From: Halomicrobium katesii DSM 19301
GTDB taxonomy: Archaea; Halobacteriota; Halobacteria; Halobacteriales; Haloarculaceae
Reading direction: 5' to 3'
Assembly (NCBI RefSeq): GCF_000379085.1
Contig: NZ_KB905378.1
Coordinates: 1 to 64,000 of the forward strand
DNA length: 64,000 nucleotides
Below the pieces are notes generated by a model. It saw only the letters and a list, made by a program, of their open reading frames with translations. It did not search any database and was not told the DNA's origin. The position numbers and the translations under genes are program-made. Shown one piece after another: positions 34,123 through 43,830 of the stretch. The first letter of the stretch is position 1. Every line of letters begins with the position of its first letter.

Positions 34123-35630
34123 GCGGCGGGGCTCCCGACGCGACGGAGCGCCTGGACCAGCCGCCGGTCGACGACGCGTTCCTCGGGAGCGACGAGGGAA
34201 ACCGCGCGTACGCGGCTGCGGCCGACGCGGCGACGCGCGCCGTCGTGACCGCGACCGACCGCGCGACGCCGTACTCCGGCGCTGACCCCGACACGCTCCG
34301 CGACCGGTTGGCGGGACGGCGTGTCCTCCCCGAGCGCGGGCAGTCTGTCGAAGAGACGCTCGGCGAGGTCGCGGACGAGGTGCTCTCGTCCGTCGTCGGC
34401 GTCTTCGACCCGGACTGTGTCGCTCACCTCCAGTGTCCGCCGACGATCCCCGGACTCGCGGCCGAAACGCTCGTCGCGGGGACGAACCAGTCGATGGACT
34501 CGTTCGACCAGGCCCCAGCGCCCTCCGTCTGCGAGGAGCGGGTCGTCGACGCGCTCTGTGACCTCCTGTCGTTCCCTGCCGGCGCTGACGGCGTGTTCAC
34601 GAGCGGCGGCACCCAGTCGAACCTCCAGGGCCTGCTCTTGGCCCGGGAGTGGTACTGTCGGGAGCGACTGGACTGTGACGTACAGACCGAGGGACTCCCT
34701 GCCGACGCCGACGACCTCCGGGTCGTCACCTCCGAGGCGGCTCACTTCACCGCGGCCCAGGCCGCGGCGCAGTTGGGTCTCGGCGAGGACGCCGTCGTCG
34801 AGGTCCCAACTGACGACGGCTACCGGATGGACCCGGACGCGCTGGACGCGACCCTCGCGGATCTCACAGCGGCGGGGTGCCGACCGTTCGCGCTGTTCGG
34901 GACCGCAGGGACGACCGACCACGGTGCCGTCGATCCGCTCCCGGCACTCGCCGACCGCGCAGCCGAGCACGACCTCTGGTTCCACGTCGACGCCGCCTAC
35001 GGCGGCGCACTGCTGCTCTCAGAACGCGAGCGGTCGACGCTCGACGGGATCGACCGGGCTGACTCCGTCGCGGTCGACTTCCACAAGCTGTTCTACCAGC
35101 CGATCAGCTGTGGGGCCTTTCTGCTCCGAGACGGCAGCCAGTTCCGGCTACAGGACCGCAACGCGGCGTACCTCAACCCCGAGGCCGACGACGAGGCGGG
35201 CGTCCCGAACCTCGTCGGGAAGTCCCTCCAGACGACCCGTCGGTTCGACGCCCTGAAACCGTACGTGACGTTCCGGACGCTGGGACGCGAGCGCCTCGCC
35301 GACTGGGTCGAGTACGTCGTCGACCTCGCGACCGCCGTCGGCGACGACGTTCGTGACCACCCCGAGCTCGAACTGGTGTGTGAACCACAGCTGAGCACCG
35401 TCCTGTTTCGCTACCGGCCCGGCGAGGGCGATCCGGACGAGATCAACCCGGCCATCCGCGATCGGCTGCTCCGGGCGGGGCGGGCGGTGATCGCCCGCAC
35501 CGAAGTCGACGGGACGGCGACGCTCAAGTTCACCGTGCTGAACCCGCGCGCGACGCGCTCGTCGCTCCGCGCGCTGCTCGAATCGGTCGTCGAACACGGC
35601 ACCGAGATCGAACGAGAGAGATCGACATGA
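34119..35630 (+). CDS. ddc: L-2,4-diaminobutyrate decarboxylase
   Basis: This group II PLP decarboxylase removes CO2 from diaminobutyrate to give 1,3-diaminopropane. The 503-residue protein shows FTSGGTQSNLQGLLLAREW, LFGTAGTTDHGAVDPLPAL, WFHVDAAYGGALLLSE and the PLP lysine in SVAVDFHKLFYQPISCGAFLLRD. It is called bdb in the Haloferax cluster. It overlaps dat and iucA by 4 bp each, so the operon is tightly coupled. Confidence 0.92.
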   Translation: MSGGAPDATERLDQPPVDDAFLGSDEGNRAYAAAADAATRAVVTATDRATPYSGADPDTLRDRLAGRRVLPERGQSVEETLGEVADEVLSSVVGVFDPDCVAHLQCPPTIPGLAAETLVAGTNQSMDSFDQAPAPSVCEERVVDALCDLLSFPAGADGVFTSGGTQSNLQGLLLAREWYCRERLDCDVQTEGLPADADDLRVVTSEAAHFTAAQAAAQLGLGEDAVVEVPTDDGYRMDPDALDATLADLTAAGCRPFALFGTAGTTDHGAVDPLPALADRAAEHDLWFHVDAAYGGALLLSERERSTLDGIDRADSVAVDFHKLFYQPISCGAFLLRDGSQFRLQDRNAAYLNPEADDEAGVPNLVGKSLQTTRRFDALKPYVTFRTLGRERLADWVEYVVDLATAVGDDVRDHPELELVCEPQLSTVLFRYRPGEGDPDEINPAIRDRLLRAGRAVIARTEVDGTATLKFTVLNPRATRSSLRALLESVVEHGTEIERERST

Positions 35631-37432
35631 CGCGACTGACACGACACCACGACGACTCGGCGCGCGAGATCGCGCGCCACGCCACGACGCACAGCTTCCT
35701 GAACTGCTACTGCCACGAGACTGCCAGTGGGGCGTTTCGACCCGCCGACGAGACGCCGATCGACACCGAGGGGACCGTCCTGTACTGTCCCCTCGAAGCC
35801 CAGGGCATCGACCTGTACGCGCGGGTCGCACACCGCTCGCCGACCGGGCGTCACCTCTTCGAGACGCCGGTGCAGTACCGCGTCGAGGGGACGATCCACG
35901 ACTGTGACTACCTCACGCTCGCGACGCTCCTGACCAAGGAGCTCGAACTGACGCGCGGGGGCGACGCCGATCGGGACGAGCTGCTCGCCCGTGTCGTTTC
36001 GAGCTGTCGGGCGACGGCGCGGTTCGTCGATGCCCGCCGTGGTGACGACGCGCTCACCGATCCCGAGGCGACGTTTCGTGAGGCCGAACAGTCGCTCGTG
36101 TTCGGACACCTCATGCACCCGACCCCGAAGAGCCGGCGCGGGATGGGTCGAGACGGGCCGCGCTACGCGCCCGAGCTCGGGACGAGCTTCTCGCTGCACT
36201 ACGTCAGCGCCGATTCGGCCGTCGTCGAGCAGGCGTCCACGCGCGAGCACAGCGCCGCCGAGTGGGTCGCGTCGGCCCTCCGAGACGATCCGACCGTCTC
36301 CGACGACGTCGTCGACCGCCACGTCGACGACGGGCGCGTGCTCGTTCCGCTTCACCCCTGGCAGGCCCAGTACCTGCTCGACCGGGATCCGGCACGGAGC
36401 TTGCTCGCTGACGGGCGTCTCGAATCGCTCGGAGCGATCGGCCGCGAGTTCGCACCGACCTCCTCGGTGCGGACGCTGTACGCGCCCGAGTCCCCGTTCA
36501 TGGTCAAGGGCTCGCTGGCGGTCAAGATCACGAACGCCGAGCGGACGAACAAGCGCCCGGAGTTGGACCGCGGCGTCGCGATCTCGGAGCTGCTCGACAC
36601 CGAACTCGGGGACGCGATCGACGATCGATTCCCCGCGTTCGACGTGATCCGAGACCCCGCCTATCTGACCGTCCAGAGCGAGAGCGCCGAATCCGGGTTC
36701 GAGGTCGTCCTCCGAGAGAACCCGTTCGCTCCGTCGGGCCGGCGGCGAGCGACGCCGGTCGCGGCGCTGTGTCAGGACGCCATTGCGGGGGCGTCCCGCC
36801 TGGAGCGGGTCGTTCGCGACATCGCACAGCGAACGGGGCAAAGCCCCGACGCGGTGAGCGTCGACTGGTTCGAGCGGTATCTGGAGACGGCGATCCGGCC
36901 GGTCCTCTGGCTGTTCCTCGAATGGGGGCTCGGACTGGAGGCCCACCAGCAGAACACGGTCCTGACGCTCGATGACGACGGCTATCCGGACCGCGCCTTC
37001 TACCGCGACAACCAGGGGTACTACTTCCCGGAGGGTGCCTACGATCGGATCGACGCCGTCTGTCCCGGCGTCGGCCAGCGGGCCGACACGATCTGCCCGG
37101 ACGCCGTCGCCGACGAGCGGATCCGCTACTACGTCGTCCTGAACAACGCCTTCGGCGTGATCAACGCCTTCGGTACCGCCGGGCTGGTGGACGAACGTCG
37201 GCTCCTCGAACACCTGTACGACCACCTCTCGTCGCTCCGGCAGTTCGACCGTCCGTCCTCGTCGCTGCTCGACCCGCTCTTCGAGTCCGAGACCGTCCCA
37301 CGCAAGGCGAACCTGCTCACGCGGTTCCGCGGACTCGACGAACTCGACGCCCCCTCGCTGGACGACCAGTCGGTGTACGCTGCCGTCCCCAATCCGCTGA
37401 TCGAGGAGTTCTCACAGGCGGTGATGCGATGA
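35627..37432 (+). CDS. iucA: IucA/IucC-family siderophore synthetase (IucA-like)
   Basis: The 601-residue NIS synthetase has EAEQSLVFGHLMHPTPKSRRGMG (the ATP-binding His-Pro-x-x-Lys block), VPLHPWQAQYLLDRD, FAPTSSVRTLYAPESPFMVKGSL, and a C-terminal GLGLEAHQQNTVLTLDDDG and VLNNAFGVINAFGTAGLVDER. It shares these blocks with the operon's last gene, so the two are paralogues. It probably condenses citrate with the first N-acyl-N-hydroxy-diaminopropane. The assignment of A or C order is by position only. It overlaps both neighbours by 4 bp. Confidence 0.9.
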   Translation: MTRLTRHHDDSAREIARHATTHSFLNCYCHETASGAFRPADETPIDTEGTVLYCPLEAQGIDLYARVAHRSPTGRHLFETPVQYRVEGTIHDCDYLTLATLLTKELELTRGGDADRDELLARVVSSCRATARFVDARRGDDALTDPEATFREAEQSLVFGHLMHPTPKSRRGMGRDGPRYAPELGTSFSLHYVSADSAVVEQASTREHSAAEWVASALRDDPTVSDDVVDRHVDDGRVLVPLHPWQAQYLLDRDPARSLLADGRLESLGAIGREFAPTSSVRTLYAPESPFMVKGSLAVKITNAERTNKRPELDRGVAISELLDTELGDAIDDRFPAFDVIRDPAYLTVQSESAESGFEVVLRENPFAPSGRRRATPVAALCQDAIAGASRLERVVRDIAQRTGQSPDAVSVDWFERYLETAIRPVLWLFLEWGLGLEAHQQNTVLTLDDDGYPDRAFYRDNQGYYFPEGAYDRIDAVCPGVGQRADTICPDAVADERIRYYVVLNNAFGVINAFGTAGLVDERRLLEHLYDHLSSLRQFDRPSSSLLDPLFESETVPRKANLLTRFRGLDELDAPSLDDQSVYAAVPNPLIEEFSQAVMR

Positions 37433-38058
37433 CCGCGCCCGCCATGTCGGTCGGCCGCGACGACAGCTTCCGGCTCCACGACGAGACGATCGACCGGACG
37501 ATCGCGTTCCGTCCGGTCTCGCTGTCCGAGGATCTCGGCCGGCTGCACGCGTGGCTCAACGCCGAACACGTCCAGCCGTTCTGGGACCTGGCAGAACCGC
37601 TGTCGGTGTTTCGCGAGACGATGGCGGGGAAGCTGGCGACCGAGGGCGTGGGCTGTTACGTCGGATCGGTCGATCACGTCCCGATGAGCTACTGGGAGTG
37701 CTACTGGGCGACAGACGACGAGGTCGGCGAGCACTTCGACGCGAACCCGACCGACCAGGGGCTCCACCTCCTCGTCGGCCCGCCGGAGTTCGTCGGACAG
37801 GGGCTGGCCGTCCCGCTCGTCAGAGCGATGCTGCGCTTTCAGTTCACACACGCCGAGACCGACCGGATCGTGGTCGAGCCCGACGTTCGCAACGAGGTCG
37901 TCAGACACGTGTTCAGTCGCTGTGGGTTCGAACCGGTCCGAGAGATCGCCATGGACGAGAAAGACGCGCTGCTCATGTACTGCCACCGCGAGACCTTCGA
38001 GGAGACGATCTGGCCCGACGGCCACGCGGCAGTGGCGGAGGTGAGAGCGAATGACTGA
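37429..38058 (+). CDS. iucB: Hydroxylamine acyltransferase, IucB-like GNAT
   Basis: The 209-residue protein matches the RhbD/IucB acetyltransferases that acylate N-hydroxy-diaminopropane to a hydroxamate. Features are TIAFRPVSLSEDLGRLHAWLNAEHVQPFWDLA, MSYWECYWATDDEVGEHFDANPTDQGLHLLVGPPEFVGQGLAVPLVRAML (with the acetyl-CoA loop) and IVVEPDVRNEVVRHVFSRCGFEPVREI. It overlaps iucA by 4 bp and iucD by 8 bp. Confidence 0.9.
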   Translation: MTAPAMSVGRDDSFRLHDETIDRTIAFRPVSLSEDLGRLHAWLNAEHVQPFWDLAEPLSVFRETMAGKLATEGVGCYVGSVDHVPMSYWECYWATDDEVGEHFDANPTDQGLHLLVGPPEFVGQGLAVPLVRAMLRFQFTHAETDRIVVEPDVRNEVVRHVFSRCGFEPVREIAMDEKDALLMYCHRETFEETIWPDGHAAVAEVRAND

Positions 38059-39400
38059 AATCGACCGTGGTCACGTCGACGTCCTCGGTGTGGGACTCGG
38101 ACCGTTCAACCTCGGGCTCGCGGCCCTGCTCGCGGACACGGACGTCGAGGCGGCGTTCCTCGAACAGGCGTCGGCGTTCGCCTGGCACGAGGGGATGCTC
38201 ATCGAGGGAGCGACCCTCGAAGTGCCGTTCCTCGCGGATCTGGTCACGCTCGCCGATCCGACCAGTGAGTACAGCTACCTCAACTACCTGCGCGAGACCG
38301 ACCGCATCTACGAGTTCTACTTCTACGAGACGTTCCAGGTGCCTCGTCGGGAGTACGACGCCTACCTCGGCTGGGTCGCGGATCGACTCGACAGCTGTCG
38401 GTTCAGCCGCCGGGTCACGAGTGTCACCGAGATCGATGCAGGCTTCCGGGTCGAAGCCGTCGACCCGGAAACCGGCGAGCGGTACGCGTTCACTGCCGAC
38501 GACCTCGTCGTTGGCGTCGGCTCACGGCCCTACGTTCCAGAGCAGTTCCGCGACTGTCTCGGCGACGCCGTCTTTCACACCGCACAGTACCGCGACCGCC
38601 GCGACGGCGCTCTCGACAGCGACGCGATCGCCGTCGTCGGTTCCGGCCAGAGCGCCGCCGAGGTCGTCCTGGATCTGCTCGAACGACAGGCCGATCACGG
38701 CTACCGCCTCGACTGGCTCACCCGGTCGGACGGTTTCTTCCCGATGGAGTACTCGAAGCTCGGCCTGCAACACTTCACCCCGGAGTACACGCGATACTTC
38801 TCCGACCTCGATCGGGAGACCAGAGACGAGACGCTCTCCGAGCAGGACCTCCTGTACAAGGGGATCGACGTGCAGACGAGCGCACGGATCTACGACACGC
38901 TGTACGAGCGGTCTATCGGTTCGCGCGATCCCGACTTCGGGATGCTCGCGACGACCGCCGTCGAGGATATCGAGGCGACCGACGACGGGTACCGTCTCAC
39001 GTGCCACCAGACCCAGCAGGACGAGCGATTCGTCCACGAGGCGGCGACGGTCGTTCTCGGGACCGGCTACCACCGGCCGACGCCGTCGTTCCTGGGACCG
39101 CTAGAAGACGCGCTCGAACGCGATCCGAAGGGGCGGCTCCGTATCACCGAAGAGTACCGCGTCGAGAGCGACTGTACGGGGCGGCTGTTCGTCCAGAACG
39201 CCGGGGTCCACACCCACGGCGTCGGCACCCCGGATCTGGGTCTGGGCTGTTACCGCAACGCCGTCATCGTCGAACAGCTCACCGGCCGCGAGGTGTATCC
39301 GATCGACGAGGACACGGTCTTCCAGGACTTCGACGTCGAACAGTTCCTCGCCGATACGTCCGCCGAGCGCGTCGGCAACCACTACGGAGGCCGCCGATGA
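38051..39400 (+). CDS. iucD: Diamine N-monooxygenase, IucD/RhbE-like
   Basis: The 449-residue flavoprotein hydroxylates an omega-amino group using NADPH, FAD and O2; here 1,3-diaminopropane is the likely substrate. It begins with the FAD motif VLGVGLGPFNLGLAALL and has VGVGSRPYVPEQFRDC, the NADP motif IAVVGSGQSAAEVVLDLL and the family tail NAGVHTHGVGTPDLGLGCYRNAVIVEQLTG. It lies in the middle of the operon and overlaps iucB by 8 bp and iucC by 4 bp. Confidence 0.93.
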   Translation: MTEIDRGHVDVLGVGLGPFNLGLAALLADTDVEAAFLEQASAFAWHEGMLIEGATLEVPFLADLVTLADPTSEYSYLNYLRETDRIYEFYFYETFQVPRREYDAYLGWVADRLDSCRFSRRVTSVTEIDAGFRVEAVDPETGERYAFTADDLVVGVGSRPYVPEQFRDCLGDAVFHTAQYRDRRDGALDSDAIAVVGSGQSAAEVVLDLLERQADHGYRLDWLTRSDGFFPMEYSKLGLQHFTPEYTRYFSDLDRETRDETLSEQDLLYKGIDVQTSARIYDTLYERSIGSRDPDFGMLATTAVEDIEATDDGYRLTCHQTQQDERFVHEAATVVLGTGYHRPTPSFLGPLEDALERDPKGRLRITEEYRVESDCTGRLFVQNAGVHTHGVGTPDLGLGCYRNAVIVEQLTGREVYPIDEDTVFQDFDVEQFLADTSAERVGNHYGGRR

Positions 39401-41172
39401 ACGCGAACGAACGTGCGAGGGCCGCCACGACGCACAGTTTCCTCAACTGCTATCTCCGTGAGACGGGTGCGTACGATGTCCGCTCGGCAGAGAATACCCC
39501 GCTCGACGCGGATCCCGAGGAGGCGATCCACGTCCGCTTCGAGACGCAAGGCGTCGACCTGTTCGTCCCGCTGGCGTACGAGTCCCCGACGGACCGCCAC
39601 CTGTTCGACCTGCCCGGCGTCTACCGGCTCCCGGACGGTGAGGTACTGAAACTCACCTATCCGACGCTCGTCACGCTGGTGACGACGGAACTGGCAGCGG
39701 CGCGGAGTGGCTCGGGTGCCGCCGACGAACTGCTACTGCGGGTCATCCAGAGCTGCAAGAACGTCGAACGGTTTGTTGAAGCACGCCGTGGTGACGGGCT
39801 CGATAGCTTCGAGACGACGTTTCTCGAAGCCGAACAGTCGCTCGTCTTCGGCCACCACCTCCACCCGACGCCGAAGAGCCGGGAAGGGATTCCACCACAC
39901 AAGCGCGAGACGTATGCACCGGAACTCGGCGGCTCGTTTCGATTGCACTACTTCGAGGTAGCCCCTTCGCTCGTAGAGCACGGCTCGGCGCTGACCGAGA
40001 GCGCGCCGGAGTGGATCGAACGGACGCTCCGTGCCGACGATGCCGTCGACGAGTCCTTCGTCGCCGACCACGTTGACGGAGACGGCATCCTGATCCCGGC
40101 CCATCCCTGGCAGGCTGACTATCTTGAATCACAGCCACACGTTCGGGAGCACCTGGGTGATGACATCGTCTCGCTCGGCCCGGTCGGTCAAGTTTTCCAT
40201 CCGACCTCTTCCGTCCGGACGCTGTACAGCCCAGACGCGCCGTTCATGGTCAAGACATCTCTCGGCGTCCGGATCACGAACTCCAAGCGAGTGAACAAGC
40301 GGCGCGAGTTGGACCGAGGAGCCGCCATCACAGAACTGTTCGATACGGCACTCGGACGGACGGTAGACCGAAAGTTCCCGTCATTCGACATGCTCCACGA
40401 CCCGGCGTACCTGACAGTGAACGTGGGAGACGGGCCGGAATCCGGATTCGAGACCGTCCTCCGGAAGAACCCATACCGGGACGACGCCGGGGCAAACGTC
40501 ATGCCAGTCGTCGCCCTCTGTCAGGACGGCGTCGCCGGCACCTCACAGCTGGAGACGATCGTCCGGACGCTGGCCGAGCGTGAGGGCCGTACGACCGAGG
40601 CGGTCAGCAAGGACTGGTTCGAACAATACCTGCAGACGGCAATCCGTCCCGTCCTCTGGCTGTACCTCGACTGCGGACTCGGCGTTGAAGCCCACCAGCA
40701 AAACGGCGTGCTCGAACTCGAAGACGGCTATCCCACGAGCTTCGCGTACCGCGACAGCCAGGGGTACTACATCCCAGAGTCCGCGGCCGACGACCTCGAC
40801 GCGCTCCTGCCAGGCGTGTGTGATCGAACGGACACCGTCTGTCCCGACGCCATCGCGGACGAACGCGTGCGCTACTACGTCGTCCTGAACAACGTCTTTG
40901 GCGTCGTCAACGCGTTCGGGACTGCAGGTCTGGTCGACGAGCGGGCCTTGCTCGACGTATTCCGGACGGAACTGGAGCACCTCCGACAGTACGACCACGC
41001 AGCATCGTCACTCCTGACTGACCTGCTCACTGCAGAAACGATCAGTTGCAAGGCGAACCTACTGACGCGGTTCCACGACATGGACGAACTCACCGGGTCG
41101 CCCGAGACACAGTCGGTCTACACCGAGATTGACAACCCACTTGTCGCGACACAGGAGCCACGTCAGCCGTGA
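39397..41172 (+). CDS. iucC: IucA/IucC-family siderophore synthetase (IucC-like)
   Basis: The 591-residue synthetase is a paralogue of the iucA product: EAEQSLVFGHHLHPTPKSREGI, IPAHPWQADYLES, FHPTSSVRTLYSPDAPFMVKTSLGVRITNSKRVNKRRELDRG, GLGVEAHQQNGVLELEDG and VLNNVFGVVNAFGTAGLVDER. It probably adds the second hydroxamate arm to the citrate monoamide. Start ATG 39397 overlaps iucD by 4 bp; a longer frame upstream is read-through. Codon use is slightly less GC-biased than in iucA, which may reflect a separate origin. Confidence 0.9.
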   Translation: MNANERARAATTHSFLNCYLRETGAYDVRSAENTPLDADPEEAIHVRFETQGVDLFVPLAYESPTDRHLFDLPGVYRLPDGEVLKLTYPTLVTLVTTELAAARSGSGAADELLLRVIQSCKNVERFVEARRGDGLDSFETTFLEAEQSLVFGHHLHPTPKSREGIPPHKRETYAPELGGSFRLHYFEVAPSLVEHGSALTESAPEWIERTLRADDAVDESFVADHVDGDGILIPAHPWQADYLESQPHVREHLGDDIVSLGPVGQVFHPTSSVRTLYSPDAPFMVKTSLGVRITNSKRVNKRRELDRGAAITELFDTALGRTVDRKFPSFDMLHDPAYLTVNVGDGPESGFETVLRKNPYRDDAGANVMPVVALCQDGVAGTSQLETIVRTLAEREGRTTEAVSKDWFEQYLQTAIRPVLWLYLDCGLGVEAHQQNGVLELEDGYPTSFAYRDSQGYYIPESAADDLDALLPGVCDRTDTVCPDAIADERVRYYVVLNNVFGVVNAFGTAGLVDERALLDVFRTELEHLRQYDHAASSLLTDLLTAETISCKANLLTRFHDMDELTGSPETQSVYTEIDNPLVATQEPRQP

Positions 41173-41231
41173 CTCGGAGAGCCGACAACCGACGACCGAC
41201 CGAGCGAACGACCACTTCACCGGAGAAACCG

Positions 41232-42128
41232 ATGACAAACGACACCACAGTAGCCACCGACGGATCGACCGGCGAACAGCGCGACCTAATCGACGAGGGC
41301 GTCCCGTGGGAGACCGACCAGGATCCCTGGCCAGACGACTACCAGGCGGCCGCAACCTTCACGTTCGACCTCGACGCAGGCGAATTGTGGCGAGCGGCAG
41401 GGAGCGTCGACCCGGAGTTCGCACGGATCAGCTATCGGGGAGAGTACGGCCCCAAAGTCGGCGTCCCGCGGATCCTCGACGTGTTCGACCGCCACGATGC
41501 TCAGTGTACTTTCTTCGTCCCTGGGAAAGTCGCTGCCGACTGGCCGGCCGTCGTCCAGCGAATACACGCGGCCGGTCACGAGATCGCACACCACGGATAC
41601 ACCCACGACTCGCCACGGAACATGCCCCCGGAACGTGAGGAGCGCGAGTTCAAGCAGGCACTCGACCTGTTCGACGACCTCCTCGGGGAGACGCCCACCG
41701 GCTACCGGACACCCGGTGGCACGACGGACCAGACGATGGAACTGGTCCTGGCCGCCGGAATGACATACGACGCCTCCTCGCAAGCGACGGACGTACCGTA
41801 TCTGCGCGACAGCGGCGACCTCGTCGAAATCCCGAACTGCTACCTGCTGGACGACTTTGTCTACTGGGGGTACAACATGTCCCCGGCGTTTGAGTTCCAG
41901 GCAGGAATCACGCCGGTTCAGCAGGTGTTCGAGGCCTGGCGGGCCGAATTCGAGGGACTCTACGATCGCCGTCGGCTGTTCGTTCCGACGATGCATCCCC
42001 AAGTCGTGGGCCGAGCGAGTCGCGTAGACATGCTCGACCGCCTGCTGGAACGCGTGCTCGCCACCGACGACACCTGGGTCGGGACGTGCGCGGACGTTGC
42101 CTCGCACTGGCACGAATCAGTCGTCTGA
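41232..42128 (+). CDS. Polysaccharide deacetylase family protein
   Basis: The 298-residue NodB/PuuE-type protein has TFTFDLDAGELWRAAG (metal Asp region), CTFFVPGKVA, GHEIAHHGYTHDSPRN (His-x3-His ligands) and ETPTGYRTPGGTTD. Such enzymes deacetylate sugars or, in the PuuE group, hydrolyse amide-like bonds. It starts 59 bp after iucC on the same strand and is probably cotranscribed. There is no signal peptide, so it acts inside the cell. A role in siderophore tailoring or in hydrolysing the iron-loaded siderophore is a reasonable guess, not known. Confidence 0.85.
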   Translation: MTNDTTVATDGSTGEQRDLIDEGVPWETDQDPWPDDYQAAATFTFDLDAGELWRAAGSVDPEFARISYRGEYGPKVGVPRILDVFDRHDAQCTFFVPGKVAADWPAVVQRIHAAGHEIAHHGYTHDSPRNMPPEREEREFKQALDLFDDLLGETPTGYRTPGGTTDQTMELVLAAGMTYDASSQATDVPYLRDSGDLVEIPNCYLLDDFVYWGYNMSPAFEFQAGITPVQQVFEAWRAEFEGLYDRRRLFVPTMHPQVVGRASRVDMLDRLLERVLATDDTWVGTCADVASHWHESVV

Positions 42129-42209
42129 ACGGACAGCCATGGAACTGACAACGACGACAGACCGGGACGGCAGCGAGAGCCAACCGGATCGGTGCCGCGT
42201 GTCGACTGA

Positions 42210-42287
42210 TACTGCCGGCTATCACTGTTTCAAGATATTCGCGACCACGAGGTCGCGAAATTCAGTACAGACGTACAGCCGGCAGTA
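42210..42287 (-). mobile_element. R5 palindromic element, copy 2 (78 bp)
   Basis: Termini TACTGCCGGCT and AGCCGGCAGTA, flanked by TGA at 42207-42209 and 42288-42290. It is the inverted counterpart of the surE copy. It sits between the deacetylase gene and the MATE gene, not at a stop codon. Confidence 0.9.
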
Positions 42288-42338
42288 TGAGCACCGGCGG
42301 GAGGCGTTCGCGACGACCTTCCCCAACGGGTATCCGAC

Positions 42339-43751
42339 ATGACTCTGTGGGGGCGACTCCGTGCTCTCTTCGACGGCCCGACTGACGACCTAACGACCGG
42401 CGGGATCGCCAGGCCGTTGCTCTGGCTTGCCATCCCTATCGCCGTGACGAACGCGCTCCAGACGGCGTACAACCTCACTGACACGCTCTGGATCGGCCGA
42501 TACAGTACCACGTCCCTCGCCGCGATGAGCTTCGCGTTTCCGATGGTGTACCTGCTGTTGTCTCTCGGTCTCGGCGTGTCGGTCGCCGGGAGTGTCCTCG
42601 TCGCCCAGCACACGGGCGCTGAAGACACAGAGGAAGCCAACTTCGTCGCCTCGCAGACGATCACGTACGCGACCATCGCCTCCGTCGTTCTCGGTGCGAC
42701 CGGCTACCTGTTCGTCGACGACCTGCTGGCGGTACTGGGTGCCTCGGGGGCCGTCCTCACCGAAGCGACCGCGTACCTCCGGATCATCTCGCTGGGCATC
42801 GGGTTCTTCTTCACGTTCGTCGTGTTCATCTCGCTGCTTCGGGGCTACGGCGACACAGTCACGCCGATGCTGGTCATGTTCGGCTCCGTCGTCCTCAACG
42901 TTGCCCTGGACCCGATCCTCATATACGGATGGGGTCCAGTGCCCGAGCTCGGAATTCGGGGTGCTGCGTTTGCGACGGTCGCCTGTCGTGGACTCGCGGC
43001 AGCCTTCGGCGTCGGTCTCCTCCTGTACGGGACGCAGGGGTTACAGATTCGGCCCGCAAAGATGATCCCCGACATCGAATTCGGCAAAAAGATCGGTCGT
43101 GTCGGGCTGCCGTCTGCCGTCGAAGAGGGTGCGCGTGCGCTCGCTATCAACCTCATGCTGTTCATCGTCGGACTGTTCCCAACGGCCGTTGTCGCGGGCT
43201 ACGGCGTCGGCATCCGCGTCTTCTCGCTGGTGGTCCTCCCCGCTGTCGCGTTCGCGAGCGGCGTCGAGACGATGGTGGGACAGAACATCGGCGCGAGAGA
43301 ACACGACCGCGCCGAGCGGACCGTCTCGTTCGCGGCGGTCGCCCTGCTCGGTGTGCTGACGTTCGTCGGGCTGGTCGTGTGGGTCGGTGCACCTGCCATC
43401 GTGGACGTGTTCACCCGAGATCCGGATGTCGTCGCCGCCGGGGCGACCTTCCTTCGATTCGTCGCTCCGACGTTCGGATTCATCGGGGTCCGGCGGGCGT
43501 TCAACGCGGGCTTTCGCGGTGCCGGCAAGACAGGTACCGCCGCGATCATCGTCGTCGGCGTCCTCGGCGTCGTTCGCCTCTCGACAGCCTACGGCGCGGC
43601 CGACATCCTCGGACCGACCGGGATCTGGCTCGGGTTCGCACTGTCGAACGTCGTCGGCGGCCTCCTTGCGTTCGCCTGGTACTCCCGGGGGACGTGGCGG
43701 GGCACCGACCTGATGGGAGACGCCGGCCCAGAGCCGGCGGACGACGACTGA
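42339..43751 (+). CDS. MATE-family efflux transporter
   Basis: The 470-residue protein has 12 predicted membrane segments in the two-lobed MATE arrangement, with LLWLAIPIAVTNALQTAYNLTDTLWIGRYS at the start, YLRIISLGIGFFFTFVVFISLLRGYGDTVTPM in the N lobe and GLPSAVEEGARALAINLM opening the C lobe. MATE carriers export cationic or small organic compounds with Na+ or H+. Its place after the siderophore operon makes siderophore export the likely job. The R5 element in the 210-bp gap before it may affect read-through from the operon. Confidence 0.9.
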   Translation: MTLWGRLRALFDGPTDDLTTGGIARPLLWLAIPIAVTNALQTAYNLTDTLWIGRYSTTSLAAMSFAFPMVYLLLSLGLGVSVAGSVLVAQHTGAEDTEEANFVASQTITYATIASVVLGATGYLFVDDLLAVLGASGAVLTEATAYLRIISLGIGFFFTFVVFISLLRGYGDTVTPMLVMFGSVVLNVALDPILIYGWGPVPELGIRGAAFATVACRGLAAAFGVGLLLYGTQGLQIRPAKMIPDIEFGKKIGRVGLPSAVEEGARALAINLMLFIVGLFPTAVVAGYGVGIRVFSLVVLPAVAFASGVETMVGQNIGAREHDRAERTVSFAAVALLGVLTFVGLVVWVGAPAIVDVFTRDPDVVAAGATFLRFVAPTFGFIGVRRAFNAGFRGAGKTGTAAIIVVGVLGVVRLSTAYGAADILGPTGIWLGFALSNVVGGLLAFAWYSRGTWRGTDLMGDAGPEPADDD

Positions 43752-43830
43752 CGGTCCCACACCCTTTCAGGCGGGAACAGCTCGTGAAAAGAGAGTCACT
43801 CCCGCTCCATCACCGAAGACTCGCGGAGGA

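Noticed and set aside
30600-41172. CRISPR-like repeats in the window
   Set aside because: No regularly spaced direct repeats were found. The recurring sequences are dispersed MITE-type elements and iron boxes.
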